Source of the DNA: Mycolicibacter senuensis
GTDB taxonomy: Bacteria > Actinomycetota > Actinomycetes > Mycobacteriales > Mycobacteriaceae
NCBI RefSeq assembly: GCF_002101885.1
Contig: NZ_LQPS01000028.1
Location: 1-64,000, forward strand
Direction: 5' to 3'
Length of the DNA stretch: 64,000 nucleotides
In this document: positions 47,636 to 57,341 of the stretch, piece by piece
Layout: every line of letters begins with the position of its first letter
How positions within the stretch are numbered: position 1 is the first letter of the stretch
Translations under genes and position numbers: made by a program
Notes under the pieces: model-generated
Told to the model about the DNA's origin: nothing
Database searches by the model: none
What the model saw: the letters and a program-made list of their open reading frames with translations, nothing else

Positions 47636-48820
47636 TCAGCCCAGACTCAGTCCGCGAACGGAGCCGTAAACCCCGCACAGCCAGCAGGCCAGCGGCACCA
47701 CCGCGCCCAGGGCCACACTCTCCAGCACTTCGGCGCCGCGGCGGGCCAACGGGGACCGCACCGGCGCCGTGAAACCGAGAACGATCGTGACGACCGACAT
47801 TGCCGCTGCCACCATCGCCGGCCAGGGCCGGTGCGGTGTCACGTCGAGCGCGGCGGACAACACGGCGATGCCCATGGTGGCCGCACCGCCGACCAACAGG
47901 GTTGCGATCTGCGTGCCGTCGGCGTGCGAGCGGGCCCGCAGCAGTAGGGCCGCACCGGCCGCCGCCGCGAACGCGGCCCCGACCAGGCCGGGCACACCGG
48001 CGACCGGTTCCCCGGCGGCGACACCGGCGGCCCCGAGCACCACCGCCGCCGCCGACCCGGCGATCAGCCCGCACAGCAGATCCCGGGCCGCAACGGCATG
48101 GCGCGCCGTCGGCCGCCGCGACAACCCGGCGGCCAGCATCGCGATCCTGCCCGCTACCCGGATCAGGCCGACCCCGCCGGCGGCCGCCGCCGCGCCGATC
48201 GTCTGCGCCGAAACTCCGGTTGCCGCACCGGCCATGGCGGCCACAGCGGCCAGGATCACCAGCCCGGCCAGACCGCACAGTATCGCCCGGGCCGGCCCGC
48301 TGCAGCCGCTCGAGGGCACCGCCATCGCGACCACCGTCCCGGTCGCCGCCATGGCCAGCAACACGTTCGGAGCGCCGGGACCGCCGGGGACCGCTACGAA
48401 ACCGGCGACCCCGGCCAAACCGGACGCCGCGATCGCGGCAGTGAGACGCCGGGCGGTCGGCCGCCACGGGTGCGCCGCCGTCCGCACCCCGGCTGCCACC
48501 TGCTCGGCCGGGTCGTCGAAACGCGGCTCCGGAGCGACATCGCCGGCGCGGGTCAGCACCAGCACGGCGCCGTCGCGGATCCCGTGTTGCGCCAGCGTCT
48601 TCGAGCCGTCCAGTGGTGAGCGGCCGGGCTGGGCGAGCCGGTAGGGGCCCAGCGGCTGGTCCCGGCTCGACATCGGCTGCGGGCCGTCCCGTCCCGAGAC
48701 GAGTTCGACGGCGGCGGCGACCAGCACCGCCACCGGTACCGCAGCCGGTAGCGCCAGATCGGCGTGACCGGTGTCGGCGTAAACCGCGACCCGCCGCAGA
48801 CCCGGATCCGTATCGGTCAC
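47636..48820 (-). CDS. eccD4: ESX-4 membrane channel component EccD4, short form
   Basis: Predicted 394-aa polytopic protein. Residues 1-95 are the cytoplasmic ubiquitin-like domain (MTDTDPGLRRVAVYADTG, HGIRDGAVLVLTRAG), followed by about nine hydrophobic helices and the C-terminal PLACWLCGVYGSVRGL. The usual EccD4 has about 467 residues and 11 helices. The missing part appears to be between the first helix (ASGLAGVAGF) and AVPGGPGAPNVLLAMAA, equal to about two helices. It is transcribed divergently from eccC4 across a 113-bp gap and upstream of mycP4. Confidence 0.9.
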   Translation of the reverse strand: MTDTDPGLRRVAVYADTGHADLALPAAVPVAVLVAAAVELVSGRDGPQPMSSRDQPLGPYRLAQPGRSPLDGSKTLAQHGIRDGAVLVLTRAGDVAPEPRFDDPAEQVAAGVRTAAHPWRPTARRLTAAIAASGLAGVAGFVAVPGGPGAPNVLLAMAATGTVVAMAVPSSGCSGPARAILCGLAGLVILAAVAAMAGAATGVSAQTIGAAAAAGGVGLIRVAGRIAMLAAGLSRRPTARHAVAARDLLCGLIAGSAAAVVLGAAGVAAGEPVAGVPGLVGAAFAAAAGAALLLRARSHADGTQIATLLVGGAATMGIAVLSAALDVTPHRPWPAMVAAAMSVVTIVLGFTAPVRSPLARRGAEVLESVALGAVVPLACWLCGVYGSVRGLSLG

Positions 48821-48933
48821 CTCCGCCTCCTCGTGGTCGTGTTGCGCGCACGCTACCGGGCCGGCGGACGGCTGGTTTCCGGTGATCCACAGCTGACTTG
48901 CCGGGTGGTTCGCCGCTGTTTACGGTGTGGCCG

Positions 48934-51900
48934 ATGAGCGAGCTGGGACGCGCCGCGAGCCCGCCGCCGGCGCCGCCATCCGGTGAAATCGCCGTCGCCG
49001 CACCGCCCCCGGTGCAGCGGCATGATTCGCCGGTGGCGCTGACCCGGCTACTGCCGCTTGTCATGTCGGTGGGGATGCTGGCGGTGACCGCGGTGCTCTA
49101 CCGCTCGGGCTCCCCGGCCGCGCGCAGCCCGGTGTTCGCTTTGGTGCCGCTGCTGATGCTGGCCTCCGCGGCGGCGGCGATGCTGGCCGGCCGAAACCGC
49201 GACGATCTCGACGACAACCGGGAAGACTATCTGGGTTATCTTGCCGCACTACGAGAGTCGGTGGCCACGACCGCGACGGCGCAACGTTCGTTTCTGGTGT
49301 GGGCGCACCCGAACCCCGAAGTATTGTGGACGCTGGCCGGCAGCGACCGGATGTGGCAGCGTCGGCCCGATGACACCGACTTCGGCCGGGCCCGGGTGGG
49401 CATCGGCCCGGTCGCTCTGGCCACCCCGCTGATACCGCCCCCCGACGAGTCGGCCGGCCGCGCCGACCCCGTCACCGCGACCGCGCTGCGCCGCTTCCTG
49501 GACACCCACGCGACGGTGCCCGAGCTGCCGATCACCATGCCGCTGCTGGGGCCGGCGCCGCTGCAGTTACACGGCGACCGCGACCGGGCGCGCGGCCTGC
49601 TACGGGCGATGATCTGCCAGCTCGCGATGCTGCACGGCCCCGACGCGCTGCTGATCGCAGCAGTCGTCAGCGACCCGCCCGGCCACTGGGACTGGCTGAA
49701 ATGGCTGCCCCACCATCAGCATCCGTCGGCCCTCGACGCCACCGGACCGCTACGGCTGACCTTCCCCGATCTGCCCGCCGCGCAAGCCGCGCTGGCCGGC
49801 CGGCCGGCGGTGGTGGTCGTTGACGACCCGGTCTCCGGACTGGCGTTGACCGAGGCAGCGGCGTGGGATGCCGGCCGGGTCCGACGGCTTCGGGTGACCG
49901 CGACCACGCTGGGCGATCGCGACGGCGCCCGCCCGGATTTCCTCGGCCCTGCGGACGCGGTGGTATGCGCCCAGCGACTGGCCGGCCAGCGGGCGGTGCA
50001 ACCGGGTGGCCCGAGTAGTTGGGCGCAGCTGATGGGCATCGGTGCCGTTGACGAGTTCGACCCGGCCGCGGCGTGGCCCGGCGCACCGGCGCAGCGGCTG
50101 AGCGTCCCGATCGGCATCGACCCGCAGGGCGACCCGGTGCAGCTGGACATCAAGGAGGCCGCCGAAGAGGGCAGCGGCCCGCACGGGCTGTGCATCGGCG
50201 CCACCGGTTCGGGGAAATCGGAGTTACTGCGCACGCTGGTGCTCGGCATGACGGTCCGGCATTCGCCGGCGGACCTGAACCTGGTGCTGATCGACTTCAA
50301 AGGCGGCGCAACCTTTCTCGGATTCGAGGAAGCCGGCCACGTCGCCGCGGTGATCACCAACCTGGCCGATGAAGCACCGCTGGTGGAACGGATGCGCGAG
50401 GCGTTGACCGGTGAGATGCAGCGGCGCCAGGAACTGCTGCGCGCCGCCGGGGTGGCCGGGGTCAGCGACTACCGGCAGGCCCGGCGGGCTGCCGCAGCGG
50501 CGCTGCCGGCGCTGCCCGCGCTGCTCGTCATCGTCGACGAATTCTCCGAACTGCTCGATCAGCAGCCCGATTTCATCGACATTTTCGTCGCGATCGCCCG
50601 GTTGGGGCGGTCCTTGGGAATTCACCTGCTGCTGGCCAGTCAGCGGCTCGAGGAGGGCAGGCTGCGCGGCCTGGAGTCGCACCTGTCCTACCGGGTGTGC
50701 CTTAAGACGGTGTCGGCCGTCGAATCCCGGCTGGTGCTGGGCACCGCGGACGCCTACGAGCTGCCCAACACCCCCGGATCGGGTTTCCTGCGCACCGCCG
50801 ACGGCGAGTTGAGGCGATTCCAGACGGCCTACGTCTCGGGCGTATGCCCCTCCCCGCTGCCGACGCCGAGCGAAGTCCGGTTGTTCACTGCCGCACCGAT
50901 CGGCCCGGCCGGGCCGGAGCCGCGAGCTACCGGGCGCACCGTGCTGCAGGCGGTCCTGCAGCGATTGTCCGGCCATGGCCCGGCGGCCCGGCAGGTGTGG
51001 TTGCCGCCGCTGGGTGACTCGCCGGCGTTGGGGGAGCTGCTCGACGACGGCTATCCCGCTCTGAGCGTGCCGATCGGGAGCGTCGACCGCCCCTTCGAGC
51101 AGCGCCGCGCCCCGCTGGTGGTCCGGCTGGACGGGGCCGCCGGGCATGTCGCCGTCGTCGGCGCGCCGCAGTCGGGTAAGTCGACGACGCTGTCCACGCT
51201 GATCGCCGCGCTGAGCGCCACCCACGACGCCAGCCGGGTGGCGTTGTACTGCCTGGACTTCGGTGGCGGTGGCCTCGCCGCGCTGGCTTCGCTGCCCCAG
51301 GTGGGATCGGTGGCCGGTCGCGGCCAGCCGGAACTGGTGCGGCGCACCGTCGCCGAGCTGGCGGCGATCTTGGAACGGCGGGAGGCGCGGTGCGAGGCGG
51401 CCGGCGGTGGACCGGCCGGCGACGTGTTTCTGGTGATCGACGGGTGGGCCGCGCTGTGCCGCGAATTCGATGTCGAGGCAACGATCACCGCCGTGGCCGC
51501 GCGCGGCTTGTCTCACGGCGTCCACCTGGTGTTGTCGGCGTCGCGGTGGGCCGAGATCCGGCCCGCGTTGCGCGATCTGATCGGCACCCGGATCGAACTG
51601 CGGCTGGGCGATCCGGCCGAATCCGAGCTGGACCGGCGGCAGGCGCAGCGGGTGCCCGGCGACCGGCCCGGACGGGGCCTGACGCCCGAGGGCCTGCACA
51701 TGCTGGTGGCGCGCCCGCAAGCCTGGGAGCCGTTGCGGCGCGACGACTACACGGTAGCGCCCATACCGCTGCTGCCGACGGTGGTGGACCGGGCGGCGGT
51801 GGCCGTCGACAATGACCACCCGGTGCTGGGTATCGACGAGCGCGGCGCTGTAACAGTCGATTTCGGCCGGGAGCCGCACCTGCTGATCCTCGGCGACAAC

Positions 51901-52494
51901 GAGTGCGGCAAGACCGCCGTGTTGCGCACGCTGTGCCGGGAACTGCTGCGGACCCGTGGCCCGCAGCAGGCGCAGCTGCTGGTGGTCGATTATCGACGCG
52001 GTCTGTTCGGGGTCGTCGAGAACGAGTACCAGGCCGGCTATGCGATGTCGGCCGCCGCATGCGCGACCCTGGTAGCGGCGCTGTTCGACCGATTGGCCCG
52101 GCGGATGCCCGGACCGGACGTCGACGCTCAGCAACTGCGTGACCGGTCCTGGTGGTCGGGGCCGGACCTGTATGTAGTGGTCGACGACTACGACCTGGTC
52201 GCCACCGCCGGCGGCAACCCGCTGACTCCGCTGTTGGAATATCTGCCGCACGCAAGCGATCTCGGTTTGCACCTGGTGATTGCGCGCCGCAGCGGCGGGG
52301 CGGCGCGCTCGATGTACGAGCCGCTGCTGGCCGCACTGCACGACTTGGGTGCCATGGGGCTGATGATGAGCGGCGACGCGACCGACACCCCGCTGATCGG
52401 TTCGGTAAGGTCGCGCCGGTTGCCGCCAGGGCGCGGCACCCTGATCACCCGCGGCGGTGGGGAGCGGTTGATCCAGGTGGCGTGGGAGCCGTGA
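48934..52494 (+). CDS. eccC4: ESX-4 ATPase EccC4 (FtsK/SpoIIIE type)
   Basis: Predicted 1,186-aa motor of ESX-4. Two N-terminal helices (~36-58 and ~65-86) are followed by a stalk and three ATPase domains in tandem. Their Walker A motifs are GATGSGKS (422-429), GAPQSGKS (743-750) and GDNECGKT (987-994); Walker B-like strands are LLVIVDEFSEL, VFLVIDGWAAL and LYVVVDDYDLV. EccC4 normally recognises substrate tails through its last ATPase domain. I chose ATG 48934 over TTG 48898 for its conserved start. Its TGA overlaps the next gene by 4 bp. Confidence 0.95.
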   Translation: MSELGRAASPPPAPPSGEIAVAAPPPVQRHDSPVALTRLLPLVMSVGMLAVTAVLYRSGSPAARSPVFALVPLLMLASAAAAMLAGRNRDDLDDNREDYLGYLAALRESVATTATAQRSFLVWAHPNPEVLWTLAGSDRMWQRRPDDTDFGRARVGIGPVALATPLIPPPDESAGRADPVTATALRRFLDTHATVPELPITMPLLGPAPLQLHGDRDRARGLLRAMICQLAMLHGPDALLIAAVVSDPPGHWDWLKWLPHHQHPSALDATGPLRLTFPDLPAAQAALAGRPAVVVVDDPVSGLALTEAAAWDAGRVRRLRVTATTLGDRDGARPDFLGPADAVVCAQRLAGQRAVQPGGPSSWAQLMGIGAVDEFDPAAAWPGAPAQRLSVPIGIDPQGDPVQLDIKEAAEEGSGPHGLCIGATGSGKSELLRTLVLGMTVRHSPADLNLVLIDFKGGATFLGFEEAGHVAAVITNLADEAPLVERMREALTGEMQRRQELLRAAGVAGVSDYRQARRAAAAALPALPALLVIVDEFSELLDQQPDFIDIFVAIARLGRSLGIHLLLASQRLEEGRLRGLESHLSYRVCLKTVSAVESRLVLGTADAYELPNTPGSGFLRTADGELRRFQTAYVSGVCPSPLPTPSEVRLFTAAPIGPAGPEPRATGRTVLQAVLQRLSGHGPAARQVWLPPLGDSPALGELLDDGYPALSVPIGSVDRPFEQRRAPLVVRLDGAAGHVAVVGAPQSGKSTTLSTLIAALSATHDASRVALYCLDFGGGGLAALASLPQVGSVAGRGQPELVRRTVAELAAILERREARCEAAGGGPAGDVFLVIDGWAALCREFDVEATITAVAARGLSHGVHLVLSASRWAEIRPALRDLIGTRIELRLGDPAESELDRRQAQRVPGDRPGRGLTPEGLHMLVARPQAWEPLRRDDYTVAPIPLLPTVVDRAAVAVDNDHPVLGIDERGAVTVDFGREPHLLILGDNECGKTAVLRTLCRELLRTRGPQQAQLLVVDYRRGLFGVVENEYQAGYAMSAAACATLVAALFDRLARRMPGPDVDAQQLRDRSWWSGPDLYVVVDDYDLVATAGGNPLTPLLEYLPHASDLGLHLVIARRSGGAARSMYEPLLAALHDLGAMGLMMSGDATDTPLIGSVRSRRLPPGRGTLITRGGGERLIQVAWEP

Positions 52495-53687
52495 CGCACC
52501 GCGCCATCATCGAGGCCGGCCCTGCGACTGTGCGCCGACTGTGTTGCGGCACTGCCGAATCTGCCGACGCTACGGCAGCGATGGAGTGGATCGACGAGCG
52601 GTTCGCACTGGTCGACGGCCGGCCGGTCGAGGTGCCCGAGCTGCTGCGCAGCGTGCTGACCTGTCCGGCGACCGTCGAATCGATGGTGATCGTGCACCCG
52701 TCGTGGTGGCCGGTCCGACGGGTCAAGCTGCTCACCGTCGCCGCGCGCGGCCTGACCGAGGACGTCATCACCGTGGCGCGTTCCCGGCTGCTGTTCGACA
52801 CCTTCGCGGCCGCGGCGGTCGTCGAGATCGCCGCCGCGCTGGTCGCGGTCACCGCCGCCGAGATAGCCGCCGAGCCGCGGATCGGCGCTCCCGACGAGGT
52901 GGCCGCGGCGGTGGCTCGCCGCGTGCTGGCGGCTTGTCGCGACCCGGGTGCCGCGGTGGTGATCGACGCCCCGGCGGGAGTCGGCGGCGCCGCGGCTTTG
53001 GCGACGATGATCGCCGACCGGTTACGAAGCTCGATGCAGGTGATAGTGGTCCACGAGTTGCCTGACGACGGCATCGCCGAGCCCGCGCCCAGGCCGCGGC
53101 CGTGCCCGGCCCCGGCCCGTCGCGTCGGTCGGCGACGGCTGCCGGCGGCCGTGGCGGCGGCGTTGTGCGTTGTCGCCTGGGGCGTGCACGCCCACCACGA
53201 CCGGTCGCCCGGCCCGGGTATGCCCGCGGCGTATCTGGTGGAGGGCCGGGTGACGGTGCAGGTTCCGGCGGGCTGGCCGGTGCGCCGCGTCGCCGCCGGC
53301 CCCGGCTCGGCCCGGGTGGAGGTGACGTCGCCGAGCGACCCGCGGCTGGTGCTGCACGTCACCCAGGCGCCGGCCACCGGTGACACCCTGGCGGCGGTCG
53401 CCGAACCGCTGCAGCGGGGCCTGCAACTCGCCGACACCGAAACGCCCGGGGTGTTCGTCGGTTTCGACCCGGCCGGCAGTAGCGCGGGACGGCCCGCGGT
53501 GACCTATCGGGAGGTTCGCGATGACCATCACGTCGACTGGGCGGTGTGGGTCGACCGCTCGGTGCGGATCGGCATCGGATGTCAGAGCGGGCCCGGCGGG
53601 GACGACGCCCTGCGCCCGGCGTGCGAGCAGGCGGTGCGCTCGGCGCACGCCGTCACCGGCGCGACGTCATCGACTGGCAGTGCGTGA
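52491..53687 (+). CDS. type VII secretion-associated protein, Rv3446c family
   Basis: Predicted 398-aa protein with an acyl-chaperone-like N-terminal half, one membrane helix at ~217-235 (RLPAAVAAALCVVAWGVHAH) and an exported C-terminal domain (VTVQVPAGWPVRRVAAGPGS, FVGFDPAGSSAGRPAVTYRE). It begins at GTG 52491, overlapping the eccC4 stop, so it is co-translated with the ATPase. The same gene follows eccC4 in M. tuberculosis (Rv3446c, about 404 aa). It is ESX-4-specific; its role is not established. Its 3' end overlaps the convergent AraC gene by 21 bp. Confidence 0.88.
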   Translation: MTHRAIIEAGPATVRRLCCGTAESADATAAMEWIDERFALVDGRPVEVPELLRSVLTCPATVESMVIVHPSWWPVRRVKLLTVAARGLTEDVITVARSRLLFDTFAAAAVVEIAAALVAVTAAEIAAEPRIGAPDEVAAAVARRVLAACRDPGAAVVIDAPAGVGGAAALATMIADRLRSSMQVIVVHELPDDGIAEPAPRPRPCPAPARRVGRRRLPAAVAAALCVVAWGVHAHHDRSPGPGMPAAYLVEGRVTVQVPAGWPVRRVAAGPGSARVEVTSPSDPRLVLHVTQAPATGDTLAAVAEPLQRGLQLADTETPGVFVGFDPAGSSAGRPAVTYREVRDDHHVDWAVWVDRSVRIGIGCQSGPGGDDALRPACEQAVRSAHAVTGATSSTGSA

Positions 53688-54527
53688 CTGTCGCCACTTA
53701 CTCGGTGTGGTGCCATGTATTTGACGGAACTGCCTGGTGAAATACGCCGCGTCCGGCAGTCCGACCTGCTGACCGATCTCGGTGATCGGCAGGCGGGTGT
53801 CGGTCAGCAGGCGCCGCGCCTCTCCCATGCGGCGTTGGGTGATCCACTCCAGCACCGTGCGACCGGTGCGACGGCGCACGACGGTGGTCAGGTGCCCCGC
53901 CGATACCGAAACCTCACGGGCCACTTCGCGCAGCGACAGCGGCTCGGCATAGCGCCGGTCGATTTTTGTGAACACCTCGGCCAGCAGTGGTTCGTCGCCA
54001 TGGCGCAGCTCCCCCGCCGCGGTATCGGCCACTCTGTTGAGGATGATCAGTAGCAGCGTCAGAAGCGCCGACACCGCCTGACGGTATCCCTCTCGTCGGT
54101 TCCTGAGTTCGGACTTCATCGCGTCGAGCGTGGCAATGAACGACCGACGGTCTTCGGCCGGCACCACCAGGCGCAACAACCCGCCGTTCTCCTCGTGCAG
54201 GAACACACGCAGCAGCGGATGTGACCGCCAGGTCAGCCACGGAGCCTCGCCGTCGTCGCCGACTGCGACCGGGTCGAAGAACACCGCGATACCGTCGTCG
54301 GTGCTCTCCACCCCGCCCGGACCGACGGTGGCACCCATCGCGACCACGTAGACGATCCCGGTCGCCCGGTCGCACCACAAGGCCGGGAAGTTGTGAATCT
54401 GACCGTATTCGGACAGCCGCTCCTGCCCGACCGTAGCCACCACCACCGGCGGCATATGTGGATCGATCGGATACTCGTAGACCTTCACTCCGGCGCGCTG
54501 ACGCACCAGCCTGGCAGTACGAAGCAT
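53667..54527 (-). CDS. AraC-family transcriptional regulator
   Basis: Predicted 286-aa regulator. The C-terminal ~100 residues hold both AraC helix-turn-helix units (SLREVAREVSVSAGHLTTVV and LPITEIGQQVGLPDAAYFTR). The N-terminal ~170 residues form a sensor-like domain (YEYPIDPHMPPVVVATVGQE, WCDRATGIVYVVAM). ATG 54527 is my start; GTG 54572 is also in frame. It is inserted between the Rv3446c-type gene and esxU, a place where M. tuberculosis has no gene, and is divergent from the GjpA-like gene, which it may control. Confidence 0.85.
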   Translation of the reverse strand: MLRTARLVRQRAGVKVYEYPIDPHMPPVVVATVGQERLSEYGQIHNFPALWCDRATGIVYVVAMGATVGPGGVESTDDGIAVFFDPVAVGDDGEAPWLTWRSHPLLRVFLHEENGGLLRLVVPAEDRRSFIATLDAMKSELRNRREGYRQAVSALLTLLLIILNRVADTAAGELRHGDEPLLAEVFTKIDRRYAEPLSLREVAREVSVSAGHLTTVVRRRTGRTVLEWITQRRMGEARRLLTDTRLPITEIGQQVGLPDAAYFTRQFRQIHGTTPSKWRQSRTASR

Positions 54528-54649
54528 GGCGCGACGATAGTGCAAAGCTGCGGAAGAATGTCCTAACTTCACTTACAGACCCGGCATAACCTTAACGCGT
54601 GCTGATAATGACGAGCTGTGTCCTGGGAATTCGTGTCCATCCGAGCAAT

Positions 54650-54676
54650 GGAACCGAGATTTTCCTGTGTTCGTCT
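54650..54676 (+). promoter_or_regulatory. ECF/SigM-type promoter before the GjpA-like gene
   Basis: GGAAC (54650-54654) and CGTCT (54672-54676) are separated by exactly 17 nt, and GGAAC is followed by C. The same arrangement precedes esxU and the EspC-like gene. It matches the SigM motif reported for M. tuberculosis (GGAAC, 16-18 nt, CGTC). The leader to TTG 54762 would be about 80 nt. Confidence 0.6.
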
Positions 54677-54761
54677 GAGAAACGTTCGCGGTGACCCCTT
54701 GACCCCGGTCGGTCACCGGCCGCCGGACCACGCCCCTTCACACCACTTGAGGAGATATCCC

Positions 54762-55882
54762 TTGAACGCAACAATCCGCCCCTACGCCACCGCAGGTGTC
54801 GCGATCGTGGGCGCCGGCCTGATCGCCGCCGCCCCGGTGGTAGCGCGCTGCCCCAGCTCGGCACGGTGCGCGACGTGGCGCTGACTGCGAACAGCGCCTG
54901 GGACGAGGTGTTCAACGCCGCGCAGCAGAACATGACGCAGATCATGAACAACTACTACCTGGCCCCCGGTATCGCGTTTCAACAGTTCATCGCCAACCAG
55001 AACGATTACGCCCAGCAGCTGCTCGACGACCCGACGAACCTCACCTACGTCACGGAGCAGATCCGCCACAACCTCGATGGCCTGCTGACCGGGTACGCGC
55101 TGAGCAACCCCAGCCAGGAAACCCTGGAAATCGTCATGAGCCACACCCTGGCCGCCGGTGACCCGACGACGTTCGCGATGGGCTGGTATGACCTGTTCGC
55201 CGGTCCGCTGGCGTCGCTCGCGGGTGGGATGTTCCCGCCGGACATGATGCCGATCATCCACTTTTTGGCCTCGCCGCTGAGCGGGCTGATCATGGGCTCG
55301 CTGGGGCCGTGGATCGCCCCCGGAGTCGCGCTGCTCAACAGCATCACTGACGGCGACAACTTCTCCGACACCCTGGCCAACATGTTCGGCACGTCCCTCA
55401 ACGGCGCCACCCTCAACCTGGACAGCATGCTGCCGATGATCAACGAGGCCGCCGGCGACTTCCTGCCGGAAGGCGCCAGCATCGGCCACCTGGACATCGC
55501 GTTCGGCGGGTGGCTCACCGCCGGCCACGTGGCCATCGACCCCTACCAGGTGATCGGCGAGAACGGCGAGGTGGCGGCCGAAACACCTGCGGTGGGCGGC
55601 TCGATCCTCAACAGCGTCGGGCTCACGCTCAACGGCGTCCCGGTGCTGGGGGCGCTAGAGATCGACAGCAATGCGGTGGGCCCGTGGGGGGCGACGCTGG
55701 GCCTGGGGCAGACCGTCGGTGCGCTGTTGGGATCGGGCTGGGACGGCAAGGGCGCGGTGCCGGTCACCCCGCCGCTGGCCGGCAGCGACCTACCGATCAT
55801 CACCGACCTCGACGACGGCGGTGCCGGTGGCGCCGCGGCCTGCGAGGCGTTCGCGGACCTGCTGGCGGGTTGGGGTCTGTAA
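54762..55882 (+). pseudogene. GjpA-like outer-membrane porin, frameshifted after the signal region
   Basis: A strong AGGAGAT site (54750-54756) fixes TTG 54762 as start. It encodes NATIRPYATAGVAIVGAGL, then IAAAPVVA, the usual signal part of the mycobacterial GjpA-like family. At about 54846 one base (probably a C) is missing: the family reads VVAPLPQLGTVRDVAL, and after GTA GCG the frame shifts so that this frame stops at 54884 while the porin sequence resumes in another frame to 55882. The second part (RDVALTANSAWDEVFNAAQQ, about 330 aa) is intact and could also start at GTG 54866, but would then lack its signal. It may be a true pseudogene or a sequencing error. The family name is from memory. 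Confidence 0.7.
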
Positions 55883-55957
55883 CCCCGACGGCCAGAGCTT
55901 GATTCCCGCGAGACCTGCTATCCCCAAACCCGACTTTTCAGACGAGAGGTATTCGAC

Positions 55958-57136
55958 ATGACTCACCGCAAGGCCGCAGCGCGGCACCGCAACCGGATGA
56001 TCGGCGCCGGCAGCAGCGTGGCGGCGTTCCTGGCGTTCGGCATGACGCCGCTGGCGCCGGCGCCGACCGCTCAGGCCGACTTCTTCGAGGACCTGTTCAG
56101 TTTCGACTGGCTGGTCCCGGCCGCCGACGTCGACGTCGACGTCGACGTCGCCGGCTCGGCCGACGCATTCGATCTGTCCGGTCTGATGGGCGACTTCGAT
56201 GCGGCCACGTTGTTCGACCAGTTGTTCTACGCTCCGATGCACTCGCTGACCCAGGCCTGGATCGACAACCCGTTCGGTGAGATGGTCAACGGTGCCATCA
56301 ACTCCATGGCCGGGGAGTACCTGATCGGCAACGGAATCGACGGCACCGCGGAGTCCGTCGACGGCGGCCATGGCGGGTTGTGGTTCGGTGACGGCGGCGA
56401 CGGCTGGTCCAGCGATGTGGCCGGGGAGGCCGGCGGCAACGGGGGCAACGCCATCGGCTTCGGCAACGGCGGCGACGGCGGTGACGGCGGTGCGGGTGCC
56501 GCCGGTGGCAACGGCGGTATCGGTGGGGTCTGGATGGGCCACGGCGGCGACGGCGGGGCCGGCGGTGACGGTGGCACCGCGATGGCCTGGATGTTCGGCA
56601 ACGGCGGTGCCGGTGGCGCCGGCGGCCAGGGCGGTGACGGCGCCAAGGGCAGCTTCGCCGACAACGGCACCGGCAACGGCGCGGCGGGCGGTCGTGGCGG
56701 CAACGGTGGAGCCGGCGGCGTCAGCGGCTACTTGTTCGGCAGCGGGGGTGCCGGCGGTGACGGCGGTGGCGCCGGCAACGCCGGAGACGGAGCGGCCGGT
56801 ACTGCCGAGCACGTCAACGGCGGCAACGGCGCCGCCGCCAATCAGTCCGTAGGCGGCCAGGGCGGCACCGGCGGTGCCCGCGGTTCCAACTTCTACGACT
56901 CCCCGCTTTACGGGCAGGTCGGGCAGAGTGGTGACGGTGGTCACGGCGGCGACGGTGGCGACGGCGTTGCCGGTGGCGCAGCCGGCACGGCCGGACAGGG
57001 TGGGGCCGGTAACGGCGCCGCGGGTTCGATGGGCGCAGGCGCCGCGGGCGGTGCCGCCGGAGCCGGTGGCGCCGGTGGCCCGGGAGACCCGGTCGGGGAG
57101 ACCGGCAACCCCGGCAACCCGGGCAATCCCGGCTAG
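55958..57136 (+). CDS. secreted PGRS-repeat protein without PE domain
   Basis: Predicted 392-aa protein. A signal peptide ([20 protein letters not shown], cleavage near PTAQA) is followed by a module with [33 protein letters not shown] and [13 protein letters not shown], then a GGNGG/GGAGG tract. The N-terminal half is clearly homologous to that of the 2,431-aa protein at 9179. A (GAC GTC)4 repeat encodes a Val-Asp run. It sits 75 bp after the GjpA-like gene, probably in the same transcript, and is followed by a strong terminator. Its location inside the ESX-4 locus is unusual; the signal peptide predicts Sec export rather than ESX export. Confidence 0.85.
   Translation: MTHRKAAARHRNRMIGAGSSVAAFLAFGMTPLAPAPTAQADFFEDLFSFDWLVPAADVDVDVDVAGSADAFDLSGLMGDFDAATLFDQLFYAPMHSLTQAWIDNPFGEMVNGAINSMAGEYLIGNGIDGTAESVDGGHGGLWFGDGGDGWSSDVAGEAGGNGGNAIGFGNGGDGGDGGAGAAGGNGGIGGVWMGHGGDGGAGGDGGTAMAWMFGNGGAGGAGGQGGDGAKGSFADNGTGNGAAGGRGGNGGAGGVSGYLFGSGGAGGDGGGAGNAGDGAAGTAEHVNGGNGAAANQSVGGQGGTGGARGSNFYDSPLYGQVGQSGDGGHGGDGGDGVAGGAAGTAGQGGAGNGAAGSMGAGAAGGAAGAGGAGGPGDPVGETGNPGNPGNPG
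56126..56149 (+). repeat. (GACGTC)4 hexanucleotide repeat in coding sequence
   Basis: Four perfect tandem copies of GACGTC encode Asp-Val repeats just after the signal region of the PGRS protein. Units are 6 bp, so copy-number change keeps the frame and would only alter this linker. Confidence 0.9.
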
Positions 57137-57152
57137 CCAGTACTCCCCTCGA

Positions 57153-57197
57153 CACGGTCGCTGGGTCCCGTTACGGGGCCCGGCGACCGTGTTTTGT
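57153..57197 (+). terminator. intrinsic terminator after the PGRS gene
   Basis: CACGGTCGC (57153-57161) pairs with GCGACCGTG (57183-57191), with extra inner pairing (TGGG with CCCG), and TTTTGT follows at 57192-57197. It would separate the inserted cassette from esxU-esxT, which has its own promoter downstream. Confidence 0.8.
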
Positions 57198-57278
57198 GGT
57201 TGCCCCTACCGTGAGTGCGCGTGTTTGCACACGACACGCCGCGAAGAATCGTGCATTTGCGCACGCTCGCCACCGGGT

Positions 57279-57305
57279 GGAACCGAACCCGTCCCATCGC
57301 CGTCG
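57279..57305 (+). promoter_or_regulatory. ECF/SigM-type promoter of esxU-esxT
   Basis: GGAAC (57279-57283, followed by C) and CGTCG (57301-57305) with a 17-nt gap. In M. tuberculosis esxT/esxU belong to the SigM regulon, so the assignment is supported by established knowledge. The leader to GTG 57342 is about 30 nt and contains GGGGGAGA (57333-57340). Confidence 0.7.
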
Positions 57306-57341
57306 AACTACATATCAGCCACCGACCGATATGGGGGAGAC

